From assembly GCA_023450615.1 (NCBI GenBank), contig JAEXGT010000107.1, positions 1 through 23,994 of the forward strand: a stretch of 23,994 bases of DNA, given 5' to 3'. Position 1 is the stretch's first letter. Each line of letters opens with the position of its first letter. Of the stretch, positions 1 through 7,788 are shown piece by piece. The notes beneath the pieces were generated by a model. That model ran no database searches. It saw only the letters and a program-made list of their open reading frames with translations, and had not been told where the DNA came from. Position numbers and translations under genes: made by a program. The stretch is from Pseudomonadota bacterium. Its GTDB lineage: Bacteria > Pseudomonadota > Alphaproteobacteria > Rhizobiales > Beijerinckiaceae.

Positions 1-621
1 GGTGGACGCCACGTCGAACAGCGCCTGATGCGAAAGCCCGAGCTTCTCGCCCAGGACGAAGGCTTCCGCGACGCCGATCATCGAGATGCCGAGGATCATG
101 TTGTTGCAGATCTTCGCCGCCTGACCCGCGCCCGCATCGCCGCAATGAACCACCTTCTTGCCCATCTTCGAGAGAATGGGCTCCGCGCGGTCGAAGGCTT
201 CTTTCGTGCCGCCCGCCATGAAGGTGAGCGTCGCGCCCTTCGCGCCGCCGACGCCGCCGGACACCGGAGCATCGAGGCTCATCAGATCGCGCTCTTGCTC
301 GCGCGCCATTCCGTGAGCCTTGCGCGCACTGTCCACATCGATGGTGGAGCAGTCGATGACGAGCGCGCCTTCCTTCACCGACGAGAGAAGGCCGCCATAG
401 ACCGAGAGAACATGCTTGCCCGCGGGCAGCATGGTGATGACGACATCCGCCTCGCGCACCGCGTCGTTCGCTGAACCCGCGATGGTCACGCCATCGCTGC
501 GCGCCTGATCGCAGGAAGCGGGAGACAGATCGAAGCCAGTGACGCTGTGGCCCGCCTTGACGAGATTGGCGGCCATCGGTCCGCCCATGTTGCCGAGGCC
601 GATGAAGGCGATGTTGGTCAT
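1..621 (-). CDS. mmsB: 3-hydroxyisobutyrate dehydrogenase, C-terminus cut by window edge
   Basis: Oxidises 3-hydroxyisobutyrate to methylmalonate semialdehyde with NAD in valine breakdown (cytoplasmic). The 207 visible residues begin MTNIAFIGLGNMGGPMAANL, a Rossmann fold with GLGNMG at residues 8-13. The family's substrate motif DAPVSGG is at 117-123 and the catalytic lysine is K170 in GQAAKICNN, followed by the expected asparagine N174. The usual length is about 295 residues, so about 90 are missing off the left edge. The start ATG at 621 fits the family N-terminus exactly. Its minus-strand neighbours, isobutyryl-CoA dehydrogenase upstream and mmsA further upstream, supply other valine-pathway steps, which strongly supports the substrate. 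Confidence 0.95.
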   Translation of the reverse strand, partial: MTNIAFIGLGNMGGPMAANLVKAGHSVTGFDLSPASCDQARSDGVTIAGSANDAVREADVVITMLPAGKHVLSVYGGLLSSVKEGALVIDCSTIDVDSARKAHGMAREQERDLMSLDAPVSGGVGGAKGATLTFMAGGTKEAFDRAEPILSKMGKKVVHCGDAGAGQAAKICNNMILGISMIGVAEAFVLGEKLGLSHQALFDVAST

Positions 622-661
622 GATTGTCCTCCCGTTATGTTGGTTGTCGATAGCCGCGACG

Positions 662-1042
662 TCATGACGAGCCACGTGTGCTCCACAATGCGCCTGCAAG
701 CGCAAAGCCATAGAACCAGAGCATGAGCGAACCGAAGACCTTGTCGAGCGAAGGATTGAGTGCCGGAAAGAATACGGCGAAATGCGAGCCGACTGCTGCC
801 ATGATCAGCATGCCGGGAATGGCCACCAGCGCCATGGCGGTTGTTGCCTTGAACTTCGGAATGTTCAGGATGCGGTGAACCAACAATCCGAATACAAGCC
901 CCAACACCGCGCCGCCGATGAAGTTCAGCTGAAAAGGCCGTCGGCCTTCCAGAAAGAACAGATGCCCTGCAAACGAGAACAGCGCGAAGAGTGCTGCGGC
1001 AATGACGCAGCCGAGGCCGAGCGACTTGAAAACGGGATTCAT
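662..1042 (-). CDS. small hypothetical integral membrane protein
   Basis: Encodes 126 residues; I do not recognise a named family. It has three or four hydrophobic segments, at roughly 9-30, 38-58, 66-90 and 103-122, so it is an inner-membrane protein. There is no cleavable signal peptide motif and no catalytic motif. An ATG at 1042 is chosen over upstream starts because upstream translation (to 1138) would run through a palindromic repeat and give an Arg-rich, non-membrane leader. The likely ribosome site, GAGG at 1051-1054 on the minus strand, is the very end of that repeat. It lies between the isobutyryl-CoA dehydrogenase and mmsB on the same strand, but nothing in the protein ties it to valine metabolism. 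Confidence 0.75.
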   Translation of the reverse strand: MNPVFKSLGLGCVIAAALFALFSFAGHLFFLEGRRPFQLNFIGGAVLGLVFGLLVHRILNIPKFKATTAMALVAIPGMLIMAAVGSHFAVFFPALNPSLDKVFGSLMLWFYGFALAGALWSTRGSS

Positions 1043-1050
1043 GAAACTCG

Positions 1051-1158
1051 CCTCATCCTGAGGAGGTCGCGCAGCGACCGTCTCGAAGGATCGTCCAGAG
1101 ATTTCTGGAGACGCCCTCGTCCTTCGAGACGCGGGCAAGCCCGCTCCTCAGGATGAGG
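1051..1158. repeat. nested palindromic repeat (rhizobial intergenic type)
   Basis: The outer arms CCTCATCCTGAGGAG (1051-1065) and its exact reverse complement (1144-1158) enclose a second perfect pair of 11 bp, GTCTCGAAGGA (1080-1090) and TCCTTCGAGAC (1120-1130). A third short pair, CCAGA/TCTGG, lies near 1095-1108. The whole 108 bp can fold into one long hairpin. Sequences of this style are dispersed in many copies in Hyphomicrobiales genomes (general knowledge). It fills the gap between the acyl-CoA dehydrogenase and the small membrane protein. Confidence 0.9.
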
Positions 1159-1198
1159 ACTGCGTCGGAGAGACGCGGATGAAAACTGGCCCTTCCGC

Positions 1199-2350
1199 TC
1201 ATCGATTACCCCGTCCCACGAGGTCGCGCGCCACGATGAGGCGCATGATCTCGTTGGTGCCTTCGAGGATCTGGTGCACGCGCAGATCGCGCACGATCTT
1301 CTCGATGCCGTAATCGGCAAGATAGCCGTAGCCGCCGTGGAGCTGAAGCGCTTCGTTCGCCACCTCGAAGCCGGTATCGGTCGCGAGGCGCTTGGCCATG
1401 GCGCAGAGCTTGGTGGCGTCGAGTGCTTTCGCATCGAGGGCGGAGGCCGCACGCCACAGGAAGGTGCGCGCGCATTCGAGTTCCGTCGCCATGTCGGCGA
1501 GCTTGAATTGCAGCGCCTGGAAATCCGCGATGCGCTTGCCGAAGGCCTTGCGGTCATTCGCGTAAGCGAGCGCCTTGTCGAGAGCCGATTGCGCGCCGCC
1601 GAGCGAGCACGCGCCGATGTTGAGGCGTCCGCCATCGAGACCCGACATGGCGATCTTGAAGCCCATGCCTTCATCCGACAGACGGTTGGCGACAGGCACG
1701 CGCACATCCTCGAGGATCACGGCGGCGGTGGGCTGCGCGTTCCAGCCCATCTTCTTCTCCTGCGCGCCGAAGGACACGCCCTTCATGTCCTTCTCGATGA
1801 TCAGGGTCGAGATGCCGGAAGCTCCGTCCTCGCCGGTGCGCACCATGGTCAAGTAAAGGTCCGACGTGCCCGCGCCCGAGATGAACTGCTTCACGCCGTT
1901 GACGATGTAATGATCGCCGTCGCGCACAGCGCGGGTTTTGAGCGCCGCCGCATCGGAACCTGAGCCCGGCTCGGTGAGGCAATAGCTGCCGATCAGTTCC
2001 ATGGTGCACAGGCGCGGCAGGTAGCGCTGACGCTGCTCCTCCGAACCGTAACGGTCGATCATCCACGCGACCATGTTGTGGATTGACAGGAACGCCGAGA
2101 TGGCTGGGCAGCCCGTGGCGAGCGCCTCGAAGATGAGCGCCGCGTCGAGCCGCGTCATGCCCGATCCGCCCACATCGTCGCGGGTATAGATCGCGGCCAT
2201 GCCGAGGGAGGCGGCCTCCCGCAGCACATCGACGGGAAAGTGCTTTGTCTCGTCCCATTCGAGGGCATGGGGCGCGATGTTGTCCGCGGCGAAGGCAAGG
2301 GCCATGTCACGGATTGCGAACTGGTCTTCGGTGATAGAGAACTGTGTCAT
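1199..2350 (-). CDS. isobutyryl-CoA dehydrogenase (acyl-CoA dehydrogenase family)
   Basis: FAD flavoenzyme of 383 residues that introduces the 2,3 double bond, most likely into isobutyryl-CoA (to methacrylyl-CoA) in valine degradation. The layout is the standard ACAD one: helical N-domain (about 5-118), beta middle domain with the YCLTEPGSGSD signature at 123-133, and C-terminal helical domain with LHGGYGYL near 338-345. The catalytic base is Glu363 in HQILEGTNEIMR, the position used by short/branched-chain ACADs such as human ACAD8. Full length; the start is an ATG at 2350. Substrate assignment rests on resemblance to ACAD8 and on mmsB and mmsA in the same neighbourhood; 2-methylbutyryl-CoA is an alternative. 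Confidence 0.9.
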   Translation of the reverse strand: MTQFSITEDQFAIRDMALAFAADNIAPHALEWDETKHFPVDVLREAASLGMAAIYTRDDVGGSGMTRLDAALIFEALATGCPAISAFLSIHNMVAWMIDRYGSEEQRQRYLPRLCTMELIGSYCLTEPGSGSDAAALKTRAVRDGDHYIVNGVKQFISGAGTSDLYLTMVRTGEDGASGISTLIIEKDMKGVSFGAQEKKMGWNAQPTAAVILEDVRVPVANRLSDEGMGFKIAMSGLDGGRLNIGACSLGGAQSALDKALAYANDRKAFGKRIADFQALQFKLADMATELECARTFLWRAASALDAKALDATKLCAMAKRLATDTGFEVANEALQLHGGYGYLADYGIEKIVRDLRVHQILEGTNEIMRLIVARDLVGRGNR

Positions 2351-2434
2351 GGCCTTAGATCGTCATAGCTCAGGGGCCAGGGGCAAGCATGACTTTCGAT
2401 CTAGGGCATGGGCAAAGCAGACCAAGCTTGGCGC

Positions 2435-3046
2435 TCATGGAACCGAGCGAAGCGTGGGTGAAACCGCTTCAAGCTCACGCCTCATGGCGAGATCGAGAAG
2501 AAACCGTTTATGCTCAATCCGAGGGGGCAGCCCCTGCTGGCTCACGACCCCGACCCTCCTGCCAAAATGGCTGCAAGGAAAGAATATGCCATCTATGTTC
2601 TTGGTAGATCTATCTCCTTTCATGAAGCCATATTGGTTAGGATCGGAAATATAAATTGCCTCTTCATGCCCCTTAACAATTTCATCCTCCACTTCCAAAG
2701 GAGGCGGGCACCCATCGCAAGAATTTACATAAACTATTCTCGCGTAGGGCTGTCCGCTCCCCTTCATCCATTCGGTGACTTTGAAGGTCACGATGAAAGT
2801 GTCGAGATCGTCTTCCACGCCTATGAATTTAGCATTGATGGCATGGCCCTTGAAGATGGATGGCGCCTCAGCGACTTTCTTAGCAGCGAACTGGATCATA
2901 AGTTCATAGGCGTCATTGATCGGTATGTCAGTGCGCCAGAACCGCGGTCGCGGGCACTGTACTATAGCGGCCTGCGCCGGCAGCGCAAAAACCGCCGCTC
3001 CCAAACTGAGCGCAGCGGCGAAGGTGTTTCGTGCAATAGCCCTCAA
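2435..3046 (-). CDS. hypothetical secreted protein, possible NTR/TIMP-like fold
   Basis: Encodes 203 residues of unknown function. A classical signal peptide covers 1-26, ending ALPAQA|A, so it should be exported. Four cysteines remain after cleavage (31, 110, 113, 158), including a CDGC pair. The pattern of a short hydrophobic strand, TFKVTEWMKG (87-96) and then Cys is reminiscent of bacterial proteins with an NTR/TIMP-like beta-barrel; this is a weak resemblance. The start is TTG at 3046, because an in-frame stop lies just upstream and no ATG precedes the signal peptide; GAGGA sits just before it. The DNA is visibly AT-richer than its neighbours and the gene interrupts an amino-acid catabolic cluster, suggesting a later insertion. 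Confidence 0.65.
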   Translation of the reverse strand: MRAIARNTFAAALSLGAAVFALPAQAAIVQCPRPRFWRTDIPINDAYELMIQFAAKKVAEAPSIFKGHAINAKFIGVEDDLDTFIVTFKVTEWMKGSGQPYARIVYVNSCDGCPPPLEVEDEIVKGHEEAIYISDPNQYGFMKGDRSTKNIDGIFFPCSHFGRRVGVVSQQGLPPRIEHKRFLLDLAMRRELEAVSPTLRSVP

Positions 3047-3083
3047 GCCATCCTCATTTCATAGTCAAAGCAGAGAGCCCCGC

Positions 3084-3761
3084 TTAGAGCTTCCTGCCCA
3101 CCTCGTCGATATGCTCCAAGAGATCCGCAGGGTCCTGATAGACCCGGTAGGCGCTTGCGCGGACGAGTTCGTCCTCGCCGTAGCCGCCCGAGAGTAGCCC
3201 TACGCCCAAGGCTCCCGCGCGCCGCGCCGCCAACATGTCCCAGATGCTGTCCCCCACCACGCAGGTGTTCTCGATGGGATAGCCGAGCGCCTCGGCGGCG
3301 GCGATGAACAGATCCGGATCGGGCTTGGCGTATTTCACCATGTCGCGAGTGATGACCGGAACCGTTGCGGGATCGACGCCGAGATTGCGGATGACCGGGC
3401 CCGCCGTTTCCATGCGTCCGCTGGTCGCGATGGCCCAGGGCATGCCCGCCTCGGTGAGGTAGGCCAGAAGCTCGCGGGCGCCCGGCAGCGGGCGGATCGA
3501 CCCGGAGCGTTTGTTGTAGGCTTCCGCATGAAGCTTGCGCAGACGCTCGATCCGGTCAGGCTCGATGGTCAGCCCCGTTTCGCGCAGGAGCATGTTGGTG
3601 AACAGGCCGCCCGACATGCCGATCTTGCGATGGATGCGCCAGACGGAAAGCTCGATCCCCTCGGCTTCCAGGGCTTCGTGCCAGGCGAGAACATGCTGAT
3701 AGACACTGTCGACGAGCGTGCCGTCGAGATCGAAGAGGAAAGCGGTCTGGCGGATGGGCAT
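3084..3761 (-). CDS. HAD-superfamily phosphatase (phosphoglycolate phosphatase / beta-phosphoglucomutase-like)
   Basis: Cytoplasmic hydrolase of 225 residues with all four HAD motifs: FDLDGTLVDS with nucleophile D11 and acid D13; the Ser/Thr motif in AIATSGR; the Lys motif in KYAKPDPDLF; and the metal-binding VVGDSIWDM. A helical C1 cap lies between motifs I and II, as in enzymes acting on small phosphorylated molecules such as phosphoglycolate or sugar phosphates. The exact substrate cannot be read from sequence. The ATG at 3761 is chosen because a perfect GGAGGT (3769-3774, minus strand) lies 7 bases upstream; a TTG two codons earlier is rejected. It is co-oriented with, but separated by a terminator from, mmsA. 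Confidence 0.88.
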   Translation of the reverse strand: MPIRQTAFLFDLDGTLVDSVYQHVLAWHEALEAEGIELSVWRIHRKIGMSGGLFTNMLLRETGLTIEPDRIERLRKLHAEAYNKRSGSIRPLPGARELLAYLTEAGMPWAIATSGRMETAGPVIRNLGVDPATVPVITRDMVKYAKPDPDLFIAAAEALGYPIENTCVVGDSIWDMLAARRAGALGVGLLSGGYGEDELVRASAYRVYQDPADLLEHIDEVGRKL

Positions 3762-3842
3762 GGGCAATACCTCCGGATAGAGTCCTGCGTCCTTTCACCG
3801 ACATTGCGGGCCTTGTGCCGTGCCCGTCAATCGGCCCAAACG

Positions 3843-3867
3843 AAAAGGCCGGGCGATGCCCGGCCTT
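3843..3867 (-). terminator. Rho-independent terminator of mmsA
   Basis: A perfect 10-bp stem, AAGGCCGGGC / GCCCGGCCTT (3845-3854 and 3858-3867), with a three-base loop. On the minus strand it runs into TTTT, immediately after the mmsA stop codon. Confidence 0.9.
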
Positions 3868-3873
3868 CTTGTC

Positions 3874-5370
3874 TTACTTCATCGTCGGAATGGAGAATTC
3901 CGCGCCTTCCTTGATGCCGGACGGCCAGCGGGAGGTGACCGTCTTCGTCTTGGTGTAGAAGCGCACCGCATCCGGGCCGTGCTGGTTGAGATCGCCGAAG
4001 CCGGAGGCCTTCCAGCCGCCGAAGGTGTAATAGGCGAGCGGAACCGGAATCGGCACGTTGATGCCGACCATGCCCACATTCACCTTGGAGGCGAAGTCGC
4101 GGGCGGCGTCGCCGTCGCGGGTATAGATCGCAACGCCGTTGCCGTATTCGTGATCGGAGGGCAGGCGCAGCGCCTCGTCGTAGTTCTTGGCGCGAACCAC
4201 CGAGAGAACGGGGCCGAAGATTTCTTCCTTGTAGATGCGCATGTCGCTGGTCACCTCGTCGAAGAGGCAGCCGCCCATGTAGAAGCCGTTCTCGTAGCCC
4301 TGCATCTTGAAGTCACGGCCGTCGACCACGAGCTTCGCGCCTTCCTTCACGCCGAGATCGACGTAGGAACGCACCTTCTCCATATGGGCCTTCGTGACCA
4401 GCGGGCCGAAATCGGCGGACGGGTCGGTGGACGGGCCGACCTTCAGGCTCTCCACGCGCGGGATCAGCTTGTCCATGAGCGCGTCGGCGGTCGCCTTGCC
4501 GACCGGCACGGCGACGGAGACGGCCATGCAGCGCTCGCCCGCCGAGCCGTAGCCTGCGCCGATGAGCGCGTCGGCAGCCTGATCGAGATCGGCGTCGGGC
4601 ATGATGATCATGTGGTTCTTCGCGCCGCCGAAGCAATGCGCGCGCTTACCGTTGGCGGTGGCGCGGGAATAGACATATTGCGCGATCGGCGAGGAGCCGA
4701 CGAAGCCCACGGCCTTGATGTCCGGATCGTCGAGGATCGCGTCCACCACTTCCTTGTCGCCGTTGACCACGTTGAGAACACCGGCGGGAAGGCCTGCCTC
4801 GATCATCAGCTCGGCAAGACGCATCGGTACGCCCGGATCGCGCTCGGAGGGCTTCAGGATGAAGGCGTTGCCGCAGGCAATCGCCGGGGCGAACTTCCAC
4901 ATGGGAATCATGGCGGGGAAGTTGAACGGCGTGATGCCGGCGACCACGCCGAGGGGCTGGCGGATCGAATACATGTCGATGCCGGGGCCTGCGCCTTCCG
5001 TGAACTCGCCCTTCAGGAGGTGAGGGATGCCGCAGGCGAATTCCACCACTTCGACGCCGCGCTGGATGTCGCCCTTGGCGTCGGGAATGGTCTTACCGTG
5101 CTCGCGGGCCAGAAGCTCGGCCAGCGAATCGGTTTCCTTGGCGATGAGTTCGAGGAACTTCATCATCACGCGGGCGCGGCGCTGCGGGTTGGTGGCGGCC
5201 CAGCCGATCTGCGCGGCCTTGGCGTTCTCGACCGCCTGGCGCAGCTCGTCCTTGGAGGCCAGCGCGACGCGGCCGATCACCTCACCGGTCATGGGCTGGA
5301 AGAATTCGGTGGTGCGGCCCGACTTGCCGGGGACCTGCTTGCCGCCGATGAAATGTCCGACTTCGCGCAT
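3874..5370 (-). CDS. mmsA: methylmalonate-semialdehyde dehydrogenase (CoA-acylating)
   Basis: Converts methylmalonate semialdehyde (and malonate semialdehyde) to propionyl-CoA (acetyl-CoA) with NAD and CoA, the last dedicated step of valine catabolism; MmsA also serves inositol and thymine pathways. The 498 residues match the family's length. They include the oxyanion Asn150 in TPFNFPAM, the nucleotide-site GSSPIAQ at 225-231 and the catalytic Cys281 in GSAGERCMAVSVAV. This context (ERCMA, with no general-base Glu in the FGGAKNH segment) is typical of CoA-acylating MMSDH rather than hydrolytic ALDHs. The start ATG at 5370 has GGAGAG upstream; a longer frame to 5532 would overlap the divergent regulator and is not needed. 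Confidence 0.95.
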   Translation of the reverse strand: MREVGHFIGGKQVPGKSGRTTEFFQPMTGEVIGRVALASKDELRQAVENAKAAQIGWAATNPQRRARVMMKFLELIAKETDSLAELLAREHGKTIPDAKGDIQRGVEVVEFACGIPHLLKGEFTEGAGPGIDMYSIRQPLGVVAGITPFNFPAMIPMWKFAPAIACGNAFILKPSERDPGVPMRLAELMIEAGLPAGVLNVVNGDKEVVDAILDDPDIKAVGFVGSSPIAQYVYSRATANGKRAHCFGGAKNHMIIMPDADLDQAADALIGAGYGSAGERCMAVSVAVPVGKATADALMDKLIPRVESLKVGPSTDPSADFGPLVTKAHMEKVRSYVDLGVKEGAKLVVDGRDFKMQGYENGFYMGGCLFDEVTSDMRIYKEEIFGPVLSVVRAKNYDEALRLPSDHEYGNGVAIYTRDGDAARDFASKVNVGMVGINVPIPVPLAYYTFGGWKASGFGDLNQHGPDAVRFYTKTKTVTSRWPSGIKEGAEFSIPTMK

Positions 5371-5409
5371 GGCGTTTCTCTCCTGATGATAGGTGGCCTG
5401 TTCTAGCAT

Positions 5410-5426
5410 TGTCGAAACTGCACGAC
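5410..5426. promoter_or_regulatory. candidate LysR-type operator between mmsA and the LysR gene
   Basis: In the 113-bp divergent gap, GTCG and CGAC (5411-5414 and 5423-5426) form a short dyad that also contains a T-N11-A arrangement (T5410, A5422), the core of LysR-family binding sites. The arms are short, so this is only a candidate. Confidence 0.35.
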
Positions 5427-5483
5427 TATGGGCGAAGGTGAGGCTTCCGTTGTGCAAAAATCCCAATATGTTAAAGCTCACCC

Positions 5484-6374
5484 ATGAGCGCTTTCGATTG
5501 GGACGATCTCCGCTTTTTCCTTGCCGTGGCAAGGGCTGGCCGCCTCACGGTCGCCGCCCGGCGTCTGGAGGCGGATCATACCACGGTTTCCCGCCGCATT
5601 TCGTCGCTTGAAAAGGCGCTTCAAGCCAAGCTCTTCGAGCGGAAGCCTCAAGGCTACACCCTCACGGAGCAGGGCGAGCGCCTGCTCGCCAAGGCCGAGA
5701 GCATGGAAAGCCAGGCGCTGGCGGTGGCGAGCGAGGTGGGTGGCTCGGACCTCGCCTTGTCCGGCACTGTGCGCGTGGGCGCGCCGGACGGGCTCGGCAC
5801 CTACTTTCTCGCAGCGGAGCTCGGGACACTTGCCGAGCTGCACCCGGATCTCACCATCCAGCTTGTGGCGTTGCCGCGCACCTTCTCGCTCTCCAAGCGC
5901 GAGGCGGATATCGCGGTCACGGTCGAGCAGCCGACGGAGGGAAAGCTCGTCTCGCGCAAGCTCACCGATTATCGCCTGCGGATGTATGCCTCCGAAGAGT
6001 ATATCGCGCGGCATGGGGCTCCCGCCGTGCCGGAGGACCTGTCCGGGCGGATGCTCGTCACCTATGTGGCGGACCTCATCTACAGCCCCGCTCTGGAATA
6101 TTTCTCCGGCCTTGAGAAGTACGGCCCTCGGCGCTTCGAATGCGCCAGCGTGGTGGCCCAGATGGAGGCCGTAAGGGCAGGGGTCGGCATCGGCATCCTG
6201 CACGATTACGCGGCCCGGCTTTACCCCGAGCTGAAGGTCGTGCTTCCGGACATCTCGTTTACCCGTACCTACTGGATCGTCACCCATGCGGAGGTGCGCA
6301 GCCTGCACCGCATTGCCGAGGTCCACGCCTTCATGCTGGAAAGGGTGAGGGCGAACCGTGGGCTGTTTATGTGA
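5484..6374 (+). CDS. LysR-family transcriptional regulator
   Basis: DNA-binding regulator of 296 residues. An N-terminal winged helix-turn-helix (about 6-65, including LTVAARRLEADHTTVSRRI) is followed by a linker helix and a periplasmic-binding-protein-like effector domain (about 90-290). It is transcribed divergently from mmsA with a 113-bp gap, the usual layout for a LysR protein controlling its neighbour. Control of valine/methylmalonate-semialdehyde metabolism is inference. The ATG at 5484 begins the conserved FDWDDLRFFLAVA segment directly; no strong ribosome site is visible. A long inverted repeat begins four bases after the stop. Confidence 0.9.
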   Translation: MSAFDWDDLRFFLAVARAGRLTVAARRLEADHTTVSRRISSLEKALQAKLFERKPQGYTLTEQGERLLAKAESMESQALAVASEVGGSDLALSGTVRVGAPDGLGTYFLAAELGTLAELHPDLTIQLVALPRTFSLSKREADIAVTVEQPTEGKLVSRKLTDYRLRMYASEEYIARHGAPAVPEDLSGRMLVTYVADLIYSPALEYFSGLEKYGPRRFECASVVAQMEAVRAGVGIGILHDYAARLYPELKVVLPDISFTRTYWIVTHAEVRSLHRIAEVHAFMLERVRANRGLFM

Positions 6375-6377
6375 GTT

Positions 6378-6546
6378 GCGCTTCCCTCCCCCTTGCGGGG
6401 AGGGATTGAGGGTGGGGGTCGCAAAGTCAGAACGCTATGCGTCATCTAGTGCATGCACAGAGCGCTACAGTGCCTGATTTGTCGCCTCATTCACCCAGCC
6501 AAACCACCCCCACCCCTGCCCCTCCCCGCAAGGGGGAGGGAAGCGC
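6378..6546. repeat. 169-bp element bounded by a perfect 26-bp inverted repeat
   Basis: Positions 6378-6403 and 6521-6546 are exact reverse complements (26 of 26). The arm core is CCCTCCCCCTTGCGGGGAGG. Similarity continues inward with G-rich (6407-6419) and C-rich (about 6505-6517) tracts. The 117-bp centre has no open frame of note. The arm type resembles the CCCTCCCC..GGGGAGGG palindromes scattered in Hyphomicrobiales genomes; as a pair it looks like a non-coding MITE-like unit or two facing repeats. It fills most of the gap between the LysR gene and transaldolase. Confidence 0.85.
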
Positions 6547-6640
6547 GCAGAGCGGGAATGACACTAAAGCGTCTTAACGCGGGGCCCTTAAGCCCTTAAG
6601 TCTGGCTCAAAGAACCCAAAGACCCCTTATGGAGACCGGA

Positions 6641-7612
6641 ATGCCCTCCAAGCTCGACCAATTGCGCGCCATGACGGTGGTTGTCGCCGATACCGGCGAT
6701 CTCGACGCGGTGCGCCGCCTGAAGCCTCAGGATTGCACCACCAACCCGACCCTTCTGCTGAAGGCGGTTGAAACCCCGGCCTATGGCCATATCGTCGAGG
6801 AAGCTCTGGCCTGGGGCCGCAGCCAGGGCGGTTCCCGCGAGGGCGTCGTGGCCGCGATCTGCGATCGTCTGGCCGTCGCCTTCGGTGCGGAACTGGCCGG
6901 CATCGTGCCGGGCCGTGTCTCGACGGAAGTAGACGCCGATCTCTCCTTCGACACGGAGGCGACACTCGCCAAGGCGCGGGCCATCATCAAGGCCTATGAG
7001 GAGCGCGGCATCGGACGCGACCGCATCCTGATCAAGATCGCCTCCACCTGGGAGGGCATCCGCGCAGCGGAGATCCTTCAGAAGGAAGGCATCGACTGCA
7101 ATCTCACCCTGCTCTTCGCGCAAGCCCAGGCGCAGGCCTGCGCGGAAGCGGGCGTGTTCCTCATCTCGCCTTTCGTGGGCCGTATCCTCGACTGGCACGT
7201 GAAGGCGGGCGGCGGCCCCTATACCGGCGAGACCGATCCTGGCGTGATTTCCGTGCGCAACATCTACGCCTCCTACAAGGCGCAAGGCATCAAGACCGTG
7301 GTGATGGGCGCCTCCTTCCGCAATATCGGCGAGATCGAAGCGCTCGCAGGCTGCGACCGCCTCACCATCTCGCCCGCGCTCCTCGACGAGCTGGCGAACG
7401 CGCAAGGCGACCTGCCGCGCAAGCTCTCGGCTGACAGCGTGGAGAAGATCGCACCTCTGCCGCGCATGGACGAGAAGTCCTTCCGCTTCGCCATGAACGA
7501 GGACGCGATGGCGACCGAGAAGCTGTCCGAGGGCATCCGTTCTTTCGTGAAGGATCTGCGCGGCCTGCGCTCGCTCGTGGCGAAGCGCCTTGATGAGGCG
7601 AAGGCGGCTTAA
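6641..7612 (+). CDS. tal: transaldolase
   Basis: Non-oxidative pentose phosphate enzyme that moves a dihydroxyacetone unit from sedoheptulose-7-P to glyceraldehyde-3-P via a Schiff base. The 323 residues align with the E. coli TalB type: DCTTNPTLLL (31-40), TEVDADLSFD (95-104), the Schiff-base Lys132 in LIKIASTWEGIRAAE, NLTLLFAQAQAQACAEAG, and SPFVGRILDW. The ATG at 6641 is preferred over one at 6629. It places the lysine at the E. coli TalB position, starts MPSKLDQLR like the family, and has GGAG at 6631-6634 six bases upstream. It is probably transcribed alone: repeats lie upstream and a clear terminator downstream. Confidence 0.95.
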   Translation: MPSKLDQLRAMTVVVADTGDLDAVRRLKPQDCTTNPTLLLKAVETPAYGHIVEEALAWGRSQGGSREGVVAAICDRLAVAFGAELAGIVPGRVSTEVDADLSFDTEATLAKARAIIKAYEERGIGRDRILIKIASTWEGIRAAEILQKEGIDCNLTLLFAQAQAQACAEAGVFLISPFVGRILDWHVKAGGGPYTGETDPGVISVRNIYASYKAQGIKTVVMGASFRNIGEIEALAGCDRLTISPALLDELANAQGDLPRKLSADSVEKIAPLPRMDEKSFRFAMNEDAMATEKLSEGIRSFVKDLRGLRSLVAKRLDEAKAA

Positions 7613-7627
7613 AAGTCCGCTGGTGTC

Positions 7628-7657
7628 ATTCCGGGACTCCGCAGGCGAGCCCGGAAT
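7628..7657. repeat. REP-like hairpin
   Basis: ATTCCGGG (7628-7635) and CCCGGAAT (7650-7657) are exact complements around a 14-base centre, preceded by TGTC. First of three related units between transaldolase and the ThDP enzyme. Confidence 0.75.
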
Positions 7658-7680
7658 CCATAACCGCGACGAAAACAAGA

Positions 7681-7709
7681 AAGGCGCTACTGCAATCGTA
7701 GCGCCTTTT
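7681..7709 (+). terminator. Rho-independent terminator after transaldolase
   Basis: A perfect 10-bp stem, AAGGCGCTAC / GTAGCGCCTT (7681-7690 and 7698-7707), with a 7-base loop and ending in TTTT, 69 bases after the stop of the transaldolase gene. Confidence 0.9.
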
Positions 7710-7731
7710 CATTTATCGACTGTGTTTATGA

Positions 7732-7751
7732 ATCCCCGCCTGCGCGGGGAT
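7732..7751. repeat. REP-like hairpin
   Basis: ATCCCCGC / GCGGGGAT (7732-7739 and 7744-7751) with loop CTGC, followed by GACA. Second unit of the cluster. Confidence 0.75.
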
Positions 7752-7788
7752 GACAGTGTTGAGGTTCCACCGCTTTATTCTGAAAGCG

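Noticed and set aside
1043..1707. Upstream extensions of the small membrane protein and a 222-codon frame overlapping the acyl-CoA dehydrogenase
   Set aside because: They would translate the palindromic repeat and give Arg/Ser-rich sequence without family support.
2510..3064. Plus-strand 184-codon frame opposite the secreted protein
   Set aside because: Its translation has no signal peptide or motif; the minus-strand frame has a clean signal peptide, four Cys and a suitable ribosome site.
3820..5406. A 528-codon open frame on the plus strand opposite mmsA
   Set aside because: It mirrors mmsA in a complementary frame; high GC leaves antisense frames open. Its translation has no recognisable domain, whereas mmsA matches its family throughout.
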